Source: a virus. From it: a stretch of 64,000 bases of DNA. The stretch lies in IMG/VR virus record IMGVR_UViG_3300006735_000001, positions 1 through 64,000 of that record, one strand, 5' to 3'. The position numbers were made by a program, and so were the translations under genes. Under the pieces are notes generated by a model. That model ran no database searches. It was not told where the DNA came from and was given only the letters and a program-made list of their open reading frames with translations. Shown piece after piece: positions 57,676 to 64,000 of the stretch (positions are counted from its first letter, which is position 1; every line of letters starts with the position of its first letter).

Positions 57676-59301
57676 ATGGAATATAATAAATACTACTGGC
57701 TTAATGAAGACAGCCGCACATTTTTATCAAGAGGATATATAACAGAAGAACCAGAACAAAGAATAAAAGACATAGCAAATACAGCAGAGAAATATCTACA
57801 CATGCCCGGTTTTGCTGAGAAGTTTGAAAAATACATGTCTAAAGGATTCTATAGTCTATCAACACCAGTATGGATTAATTTTGGAAAACAAAAAGGACTG
57901 CCTATAAGTTGTTATGGATCTAACATAGATGACAATCTAGATAGTATACTCAATGCAGGCCGTGAAATAGGTATGATGTCTAAATATGGCGGAGGTACAA
58001 GTTGTTATCTTGGTAATATAAGACCTAGAGGATCGGTTATATCAACAGGAGGACTAGCAGATGGTCCTGTGCACTATGCTAGAATATACGATACTGTGGT
58101 AGATGTATGTAAACAGTCTGAAGCAAGACGTGGTGCTTGTGCTGCTTATCTACCAATAGAGCATACAGACATTGAAGAGTTCCTAGATATTGGAACTGAG
58201 GGAAACTTAATACAAAATTTACAGTATGGTGTTACTGTAAGTAGTAGTTGGTTAGAACAAATGCGTGCTGGTGATAAAGCTAAACGTAAAATGTGGGCTA
58301 AAGTAATTCAAAGAAGGAGTGAGTTTGGTTATCCTTATATAATGTTTACGGACAACTCAAATAACAATAGCCCATATAAAGAAATAGGAATGAAGATCAC
58401 TGCATCTAATTTATGTTCTGAGATTCAGTTGCCTACTGATACATATAACTCATTTGTATGTTGTTTAGGTTCTATAAACTTATTGCACTGGGATGAAATT
58501 ATTAAAACAGACGCTATAGAAACATATGTGTTCTTTTTAAATGCTGTTATGGATGAATTCATTAAAAAGGCTGAAGTAAAAGCTGGCCTTAAAAGAGCAT
58601 ATAACTTTGCTAGCAAACATAGAGCTATTGGTTTAGGAGTATTGGGATACCATAGTTTATTTCAATCAAAACTAATAGAGTTTGAGTCACTAGCAGCTAA
58701 ACAATTAAACAATCATATATTTAAACATTTAAAAGAAACGTCAGATGAAGCATCAAGATGGTTATATCAACACAGAGGATACAGATCCTTACGTGAAGGA
58801 TATGCAAACACAACTCTTATGGCTATTGCTCCTACTAAATCAAGTTCATTTATCCACGGTGCTGTATCTATGGGTATTGAGCCAATAAAATCTAATTACT
58901 TTATTAAGGACCTTGCTAAGTCTAAGACTATATACAAAAATCCATTTCTTGTAGAAGAATTAAATAAGTATGGATTAAACACAAAGAAGACCTGGGCAAG
59001 TATACTTAAGAAAGATGGATCCGTACAACACTTGGACTTTCCAACTAAAGCTGTATTCAAATCGTTTGTTGAGATAACACCTAAAGAGTTAGTTTTGCAA
59101 GCTGCACAAAGACAGAAGTATATTGATCAATCACAATCTTTAAATCTTATGATACATCCATCTGTATCTGCTAAAGATATAAATGCATTATATTTATATG
59201 CACATGATGAGGGCGTGAAAACTTTATACTATCAGTTTAGTCAAAGCTCTGCTCAAGACTTTGCTAGAAATATATTAGAGTGTTCTAGCTGTGAAGGTTA
59301 G
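57676..59301 (+). CDS. nrdA: Class I ribonucleotide reductase large subunit, compact (541 aa)
   Basis: Active-site Cys 79 (LPISCYGS), the finger-loop Cys 247 in NLCSEI (N245, C247, E249), and C262/C263 in FVCCLGSINL are all present, as is the C-terminal redox pair CSSC (536-539). At 541 aa it lacks the N-terminal ATP-cone of cellular NrdA (about 750 aa), so dATP feedback inhibition is probably absent. Its end overlaps the opposite-strand lipoprotein stop by 4 nt. Confidence 0.95.
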   Translation: MEYNKYYWLNEDSRTFLSRGYITEEPEQRIKDIANTAEKYLHMPGFAEKFEKYMSKGFYSLSTPVWINFGKQKGLPISCYGSNIDDNLDSILNAGREIGMMSKYGGGTSCYLGNIRPRGSVISTGGLADGPVHYARIYDTVVDVCKQSEARRGACAAYLPIEHTDIEEFLDIGTEGNLIQNLQYGVTVSSSWLEQMRAGDKAKRKMWAKVIQRRSEFGYPYIMFTDNSNNNSPYKEIGMKITASNLCSEIQLPTDTYNSFVCCLGSINLLHWDEIIKTDAIETYVFFLNAVMDEFIKKAEVKAGLKRAYNFASKHRAIGLGVLGYHSLFQSKLIEFESLAAKQLNNHIFKHLKETSDEASRWLYQHRGYRSLREGYANTTLMAIAPTKSSSFIHGAVSMGIEPIKSNYFIKDLAKSKTIYKNPFLVEELNKYGLNTKKTWASILKKDGSVQHLDFPTKAVFKSFVEITPKELVLQAAQRQKYIDQSQSLNLMIHPSVSAKDINALYLYAHDEGVKTLYYQFSQSSAQDFARNILECSSCEG

Positions 59302-59804
59302 TCTCTTCTAGGAATTCCTTTACTTTTTACTACACTAGGAACCCGTGGTTTTGAGTTTGTATTATTTCGCTGTACATTAATAGTAGATCTTGTATTATTT
59401 ATATTGTTATTCCAACTTTGTATATTTATATTTGATCTACTGTTGACAGGCGGGACTACAATATTATTACTAGTTCTTGGGCCATTTATTCTAACTCTTG
59501 GTTTCTCAACCTTATCCGGCTTAATATATAGATCTCTAAAATACCATGTCTGTGGTCTATATATTTGATACCCAAAGTTATAGGGCTGGTTCCAATAGTA
59601 GTTATTCCAATTATTGAATCTATAGTTATCAAATACATTTACATAATTATACTTCTGGAATTCTTTTATAGGTATAGCAACTGTATCGCCTGCAGATGTT
59701 ATAGTTAAGACTTTAGTAATTTTTAATTTAGGTGTAGTCTCTAAGTTATAAACTCCACAACTCAAAATACTATGCAAGCATAATAGTAATATTAATTTTT
59801 TCAT
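59298..59804 (-). CDS. Asn-rich lipoprotein (168 aa)
   Basis: MKKLILLLCLHSILSCGVYN is a lipoprotein signal with lipobox ILSC (Cys 16). The body is rich in Asn, Tyr, Arg and Ile (NVFDNYRFNNWNNYYWNQPY, then SNINIQSWNNNINNTRSTIN), low-complexity and likely disordered. Last gene of the envelope cassette, overlapping SNase by 4 nt. Possibly an outer-membrane surface component involved in exclusion or lysis. Confidence 0.7.
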   Translation of the reverse strand: MKKLILLLCLHSILSCGVYNLETTPKLKITKVLTITSAGDTVAIPIKEFQKYNYVNVFDNYRFNNWNNYYWNQPYNFGYQIYRPQTWYFRDLYIKPDKVEKPRVRINGPRTSNNIVVPPVNSRSNINIQSWNNNINNTRSTINVQRNNTNSKPRVPSVVKSKGIPRRD

Positions 59805-60205
59805 AAGCCTCGTTTATTGGTGTTAAGTGTTTTTTTCTTACCCCCGTCATAGACATATGCATGCCCTTCTTCTATTAAAGTTTTACAGACATCAATCTGC
59901 AAGCCTTGTTCATTCTTTATAAATACTTCTGCAAGAACCCTGCCGTACTTTCCAGTACCGTATGAGCGTATTCGGAAGAAACTCTTATCACACGTCTGTT
60001 CTGTCAGCATTTCTTTAGTTCGTGCCTTAGCCGCAAGTCCTTTTTCTTTCTCTTCTAAATCCTTCGTTCTGCACTCCCAAGTATCTAAACCGTAAAATCT
60101 AATTCTCTTTTTGACCCAGGTATCAAAACCTAAATCAATCATTGCGTCCACAGTATCTCCGTCAACTACTCGTAATAGTCTAGCTTTATATATATATTTT
60201 TCCAT
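59801..60205 (-). CDS. Staphylococcal-nuclease-like protein (134 aa)
   Basis: VVDGDTVDAMIDLGFDTWVK (D16) with KKRIRFYGLDTWECRTKDLE (R36, D41, E44) and YGRVLAEVFIKNEQGLQIDV give the SNase/thermonuclease fold with catalytic Asp, Arg and Glu. Unlike many family members it has no signal peptide, so it acts in the cytoplasm or virion, although its neighbours are exported. It would degrade host DNA or RNA in a Ca-dependent way. Confidence 0.9.
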   Translation of the reverse strand: MEKYIYKARLLRVVDGDTVDAMIDLGFDTWVKKRIRFYGLDTWECRTKDLEEKEKGLAAKARTKEMLTEQTCDKSFFRIRSYGTGKYGRVLAEVFIKNEQGLQIDVCKTLIEEGHAYVYDGGKKKTLNTNKRGL

Positions 60206-60209
60206 AATA

Positions 60210-60608
60210 TTAAAATTGACTTGCCTCAGATAAGTCGTTTATATCAGACTGTAACTTATCTAGATCTACAGGACACTCAAGATCTAATCCGGCTTTATAT
60301 GTAAATTCTTTGAAACCCTCTTTAAATATTATAAGTGTGGGGGCCATGCGTATTCTATATTTTTTCTTTGAATCTGGTGAGTCAGCTATATTACATCTAT
60401 AGTATTTAACTCCTGTAAGTTTTTCCCAGTCTTGAAAAGCATTGTCTTTATTAAAGTCTGCATAAAACTCAATTACAACTATCTCATAATCTTCTTCAAA
60501 AGCATTGTTACCTGAAATGGCACTATCAAACTCTTTATCTGTTACCCAGTCTTGGGCCACTACTTGTGTCCCTACTAGCAGTAATAATAATGTTAGTAAG
60601 TACCTCAT
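60210..60608 (-). CDS. Exported thioredoxin-fold protein without CxxC (132 aa)
   Basis: The first 19 residues (MRYLLTLLLLLVGTQVVA) form a signal peptide ending near VVAQ. VVIEFYADFNKDNAFQDWEK is the thioredoxin strand and loop, but the active-site CxxC is replaced by FNKDN. KKYRIRMAPTLIIFKEGFKE supplies the cis-Pro loop (MAPT). It is therefore a non-redox, thioredoxin-like periplasmic or surface protein. A structural, chaperone or binding role is likely. Confidence 0.8.
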   Translation of the reverse strand: MRYLLTLLLLLVGTQVVAQDWVTDKEFDSAISGNNAFEEDYEIVVIEFYADFNKDNAFQDWEKLTGVKYYRCNIADSPDSKKKYRIRMAPTLIIFKEGFKEFTYKAGLDLECPVDLDKLQSDINDLSEASQF

Positions 60609-60611
60609 AGC

Positions 60612-60902
60612 TTATTTTTTGGTTAGATCATAGATTCTCTCTTCCATCTTCTCAAACTTTTCTAGCAGCATCTCTACATCTTCTTGAGTTTCCATTATAG
60701 TCTGTCTGACAAGTTCATCTTTAAGATCATACTCAACTCTATTTATTGGTGGTTCAGGCATTTCCATTGCATGAGCTATATCAGCTTGAAGTGTAAACCA
60801 CATTGTTGCTAATGTAATTGTAAACCCTACAATCATACCTATTGTTTTTAAATCTAAAGTTACTTTAGTTTCTTCTCCTATCTGTGGTGCCTGTTGTGCC
60901 AT
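60612..60902 (-). CDS. Membrane coiled-coil protein (96 aa)
   Basis: A cytoplasmic start, one membrane span (TIGMIVGFTITLATMWFTLQ), then a long acidic coiled coil (VEYDLKDELVRQTIMETQED, VEMLLEKFEKMEERIYDLTK). It resembles small lysis-associated spanin or holin-like proteins but lacks a lipobox. Encoded next to the outer-membrane barrel-like protein, 3-6 nt from its neighbours. Confidence 0.65.
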   Translation of the reverse strand: MAQQAPQIGEETKVTLDLKTIGMIVGFTITLATMWFTLQADIAHAMEMPEPPINRVEYDLKDELVRQTIMETQEDVEMLLEKFEKMEERIYDLTKK

Positions 60903-60908
60903 TATTTA

Positions 60909-62144
60909 TTATTTAAATGAAAAGTTTAAACCTATACTACTTTGGTATAACTCACTATCCCAGAATTTACCATATTCTCCTTCTATAAAGACACCAAAGT
61001 TTTTACTTAATTTCCATCCTAGATTGATACCTAGATTGTAATCTTCCCATTGTTCATGCTGTGAGTCTTCTATTAGTCCGCCTTTACCCCAGTTGTTTCT
61101 ATTTAAATAACTAAAGTCCTCATCCCCAGTAATATATGTGTGATTGGGTAATATATAATTAGCATAAGCATGTAACCAAAATTTACTCTTATAATGATAG
61201 AAGTCAAAACCTACTATAGGTGCTATCTCTCCAAATTCACTAATAAGGTCCCATTGTTCATTATTATATCTATTAATAAGATCTCTAAATACTGAATTTC
61301 TAAAATCTAAATCTGAGTATGCCACTATATTTCCGTCTGCATCTTTCCAAATCCAGTCTTGTCTTTCTTCACCTGTGGTCACATCCGTGTAAGTTGTATA
61401 ATGATCTGTGTATCCATATTCAAAACCTAAAGAATACCATGGATTAATAGGGTACTCAACAACTTCACCTTCAGGTGTTGTAAATGTTTCTGTTTCATTC
61501 AACCATATTTCAATGGGGTTATATCCGTAAGCACGCTCATGAGTACGGTAGATAGCACCAGCTGAAATACTAAACTTTTTTCCAATAGGCAAGCGTAGTC
61601 TGGCCTCAGCAGACTTATAGTTTAGGTTAATACTTCCTACTTCTCTTGATTCAGCTTTAATTATATGATATTTACCTGTATGCTTAACAAATATTCTATG
61701 ATTATTGAATTCTTCTCCACGGAGTCTTTCTTTTTCTATGTGAAACTGATACTCTAATCCTGCTAGAGCAGAGGTTGGTGCAGTAAATGCCAGTTGTTGT
61801 TCTGTACCATCATACCAATTTCTTGGTTTTCTTTCATAGCTAAATCTGGCCAGCTTTCTGATTCCAAATCCTATTCTATAATCAAAGTCATAGTACTCTG
61901 TTACATCTACTACACGGGGTATACCATAAAGATCTCCTTCATCAGGTCTCTCTACAAAAAAGTCTTGTCTGCTTGTCTGATAGGAATTACGTGCATCACC
62001 TGCTGCATATACAGTTCCATACTGTAAAAAGTCTTGGTATAATGCCTTGAAGAACTTACCTTTTTCTTTTACTTCTTGTGAGTGAGAAGCATTAGGTAAA
62101 AACAAAAGTAGTATAAAAACCAACAGACTTAAATAGTTTTTCAT
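60909..62144 (-). CDS. Phage-encoded outer-membrane beta-barrel-like protein (411 aa)
   Basis: Signal peptide YLSLLVFILLLFLPNASHSQ. The mature protein is full of alternating aromatic/polar beta strands (DYRIGFGIRKLARFSYERKP, RIFVKHTGKYHIIKAESREV, YSLGFEYGYTDHYTTYTDVT) with a C-terminal strand FGVFIEGEYGKFWDSELYQS ending SSIGLNFSFK, the typical Phe-ended barrel signature. It starts after the late promoter at 62181..62197. Barrel proteins encoded by phages can block receptors or act in release. Host origin by transfer is possible. Confidence 0.75.
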   Translation of the reverse strand: MKNYLSLLVFILLLFLPNASHSQEVKEKGKFFKALYQDFLQYGTVYAAGDARNSYQTSRQDFFVERPDEGDLYGIPRVVDVTEYYDFDYRIGFGIRKLARFSYERKPRNWYDGTEQQLAFTAPTSALAGLEYQFHIEKERLRGEEFNNHRIFVKHTGKYHIIKAESREVGSINLNYKSAEARLRLPIGKKFSISAGAIYRTHERAYGYNPIEIWLNETETFTTPEGEVVEYPINPWYSLGFEYGYTDHYTTYTDVTTGEERQDWIWKDADGNIVAYSDLDFRNSVFRDLINRYNNEQWDLISEFGEIAPIVGFDFYHYKSKFWLHAYANYILPNHTYITGDEDFSYLNRNNWGKGGLIEDSQHEQWEDYNLGINLGWKLSKNFGVFIEGEYGKFWDSELYQSSIGLNFSFK

Positions 62145-62180
62145 ATTTAAAGTTTAATATTAATCTAGTTTAATGTTGGT

Positions 62181-62197
62181 CTATAAATATAATATAC
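62181..62197 (-). promoter_or_regulatory. Late promoter element for envelope cassette
   Basis: GTATATTATATTTATAG on the minus strand, a perfect GTATATT-N5-TATAG, ending 37 nt before the barrel-like gene ATG. Confidence 0.75.
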
Positions 62198-62241
62198 AGA
62201 TAAAAGTTTAAATTTCTAAATATTAAACCTGCAAATTTGTC

Positions 62242-64000
62242 TTATTTAATAAAGAAATCTTCCATAGTGGAGTAACTACGCCATTTATTAAACGTATGTA
62301 ATATTGGTAATGCATCTCCCCAGTTTTTCCATAATTTTAATTTACCTTTTCTTTTTCCTTGTTGATAGTATACATCTTTGTTAGCTTTAACATCTAAGTC
62401 ACTTTGTACCATATAGTAAAAAGGTGTTTCTAAAGTCATCCATAGTGCCTCTGATAATTCTCCCATTGTTCTTGTTGAAGCAATAGGTGATTTAACCATT
62501 TGCATTTGTTGAGTACCACCAGCTATAGGAAGGAACATTACTAATTCAAATAAAGTTCTATCTGCTTGATATTTTACAACATTTTTCAAACGTTTAACTG
62601 TTTCACTATCATCATCATCACCAGATAAAATAGAGCTAAAGATTATTGAAGTTATTAATACACTCATCATAATACCTATCTCACCCATAGTTCTATAAAA
62701 ACCTTGAAGTTTATTCATAGCTCTTTGGTCTTTGTTACCACCCTCTCCAGTATACCCATAGTCTGCTAAAAAACCATCTTTATAGTTAGTTCTGATTTCT
62801 CCTTTTTTAACCTGCTCAAATACATAACTTAAAAACTTCATAAAGGATACATATCTACCTTCCATAAATCCTAAGTTTTCATCAAAGTATTCTGTTTGAT
62901 ATCTTGCTCTAATTGCAGGAGCAACCCACTTATGAAATTGTGCAGCCAATTTACCAACAGTAATAGATTGCATAACCATTCTATCTTCTTTAGCATAGTT
63001 ACCATGAATCTGTTTATTGACTTCTCTTATTTCATTTCTAATATCATATCTTATTTTATTATACCATTTTTCAAAAGAAACATTACCTTCAGGATTAAAT
63101 GTATCTGACTTACCATTTATTCTAATAATAGTATCAAATCCAGGTCTTAATTCATTTTTATGTGTTTCTGGATTATAATCAAAGGCATCATAAAATGAAA
63201 TTTGTTCCTCAGTCTTACTATTTTTTACTTGCGTATCAATCAAAATAGCCATACCATTTTTTGTTTGTACATTATATTCTGCCGCATCCTGTAGTATATA
63301 ACCCCACTCAGCTGCACGTGCAAACCAACTCTTATTATTTGATGTTGACTCTGTCTGTTCACGCAATTGAGACATGGGGTCCATCATTCTAAAAGAATCT
63401 ACAAAAGCTTCATATTTACTATTAGGCTTAGTAGAATCATATGAGCTAACATTTGCTCCTGGTATTAAGCCTACAGTAATTAAGTTTCCAAAATCTTTAG
63501 CACCTGTATGAGAAGTTCTATAAATTAAATCAGGAATTGCTCTTTTGTTAAATATCATTTCAGCTCTAACGTAAGCTGATCTGCTATAGAATCTACCCCC
63601 TAATGCTTCAATAGCATTATTTATTCTACCAATAACATAGTTATTAAAGTTACCAAATGGATTAAATGCTACATATGCTAATGAAGATATTTGTATAAGT
63701 CCATCTGCAATTTTATCCCAAGCACCCTTACTTACATTTTCGTTATCATAGTAAACCATGCTCATAAACTTTTTAGCACGTCTGACTATGTTTGCTTCTA
63801 CTTGTGTTTCAGATTGTTTCTTACCAATTTTTTTAAATACTCCATTAATTACCTTACCTAAGTCTAAAGAAGGATCAGAATCCCCATATTCTCTTTGTCC
63901 AATCACCTGCAGATAGGCTCTTAACGTATCTTCTATTTCACCCATAACAGAATAATTTTCTGCCATTGCTGTAAAAGCTAAAATACTTTCTCCTAAATCT
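62242..64000 (-). CDS. C-terminal part of giant phage protein (partial, at least 585 aa)
   Basis: The frame is open from the right window edge (the residues before MAENYSVMGE read LGESILAFTA), so the start is missing and the ATG at 63966 is probably internal. The sequence is helical with FNNYVIGRINNAIEALGGRF, the block FDENLGFMEGRYVSFMKFLS and a hydrophobic stretch GIMMSVLITSIIFSSILSGD. This style fits large polyvalent virion proteins (LPD-type) that are injected or sit in the capsid. No catalytic motif is visible in this fragment. Confidence 0.7.
   Translation of the reverse strand, partial: DLGESILAFTAMAENYSVMGEIEDTLRAYLQVIGQREYGDSDPSLDLGKVINGVFKKIGKKQSETQVEANIVRRAKKFMSMVYYDNENVSKGAWDKIADGLIQISSLAYVAFNPFGNFNNYVIGRINNAIEALGGRFYSRSAYVRAEMIFNKRAIPDLIYRTSHTGAKDFGNLITVGLIPGANVSSYDSTKPNSKYEAFVDSFRMMDPMSQLREQTESTSNNKSWFARAAEWGYILQDAAEYNVQTKNGMAILIDTQVKNSKTEEQISFYDAFDYNPETHKNELRPGFDTIIRINGKSDTFNPEGNVSFEKWYNKIRYDIRNEIREVNKQIHGNYAKEDRMVMQSITVGKLAAQFHKWVAPAIRARYQTEYFDENLGFMEGRYVSFMKFLSYVFEQVKKGEIRTNYKDGFLADYGYTGEGGNKDQRAMNKLQGFYRTMGEIGIMMSVLITSIIFSSILSGDDDDSETVKRLKNVVKYQADRTLFELVMFLPIAGGTQQMQMVKSPIASTRTMGELSEALWMTLETPFYYMVQSDLDVKANKDVYYQQGKRKGKLKLWKNWGDALPILHTFNKWRSYSTMEDFFIK

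Noticed and set aside
1-64000. CRISPR array, insertion sequence, integrase, or reverse transcriptase with variable repeats next to fibres
   Set aside because: No regularly spaced repeats, no transposase, integrase or RT motifs were found in any long frame.

Overview
The window is part of a large, AT-rich tailed double-stranded DNA bacteriophage genome. The likely host is a marine-type Bacteroidota (Flavobacteriia-like) cell. Four observations support this: low GC by eye; A/T-rich leaders before start codons instead of clear Shine-Dalgarno sites; one textbook Bacteroidota promoter (TTG-N19-TATATTTA at 49282..49311); and several phage-encoded lipoproteins and envelope proteins. The set of TerL, a long portal, an HU/IHF-like protein, a PD-(D/E)XK nuclease, UNG, SF2 helicase, DnaB-like helicase, primase, Sak4-like ATPase and family-B polymerase resembles crAss-like phages (Crassvirales) and related Bacteroidota phages, but no family can be assigned without a search. 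Both ends cut through genes: a tail fibre on the left and a giant virion-type protein on the right.

Layout. (1) 1..24763, minus strand: late genes. Read in the direction of transcription they are a block of small basic proteins, lysis genes (amidase endolysin), DNA-binding proteins and a nuclease, GroES, TerL, portal, scaffold-like protein, major capsid protein, connector proteins, a 582-aa structural protein and tail fibres. (2) 24806..25300: a divergent control region with several hairpins. (3) 25301..51113, plus strand: early and replication genes (small early proteins, HNH, SF2 helicase, Fis-like HTH, NinB-like, UNG, DnaB-like helicase, Sak4-like ATPase, SSB candidate, primase, RusA, a VWA-metallopeptidase/MoxR/BRCT-like cluster, RecE/Cas4-like nuclease, family-B polymerase, SPL-like radical SAM protein, DUF932-like protein). 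One 147-aa gene (33341..33784) runs against this operon. (4) 51114..56324, minus: a second late unit with another tail fibre, a holin-like protein, a receptor-binding-type protein and a chain of tiny overlapping basic genes. (5) 56534..59301, plus: class I ribonucleotide reductase. (6) 59298..62144, minus: an envelope cassette (outer-membrane barrel-like protein, membrane coiled-coil protein, exported thioredoxin-fold protein, SNase-like nuclease, Asn-rich lipoprotein). (7) 62242..64000, minus: the C-terminal part of a giant protein.

Regulation. Five late transcription units are preceded by the same 17-bp element, GTATATT-N5-TATAG, with an invariant 5-nt spacer, and a sixth carries a variant. 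The early region has at least one host-type promoter. It is punctuated by intrinsic terminators after what are probably strongly expressed genes (154 aa, 41 aa, 193 aa, 224 aa, 138 aa, 26 aa). Gene packing is very tight, with ATGA and TAATG overlaps throughout, and several tiny genes were recovered from this.

The most unusual features are the late-promoter family, a probable four-way-junction RNA at 26525..26670, the metallopeptidase-VWA/MoxR/paralogue-pair cluster at 39735..44363, and the exported-protein cassette at 59298..62144.
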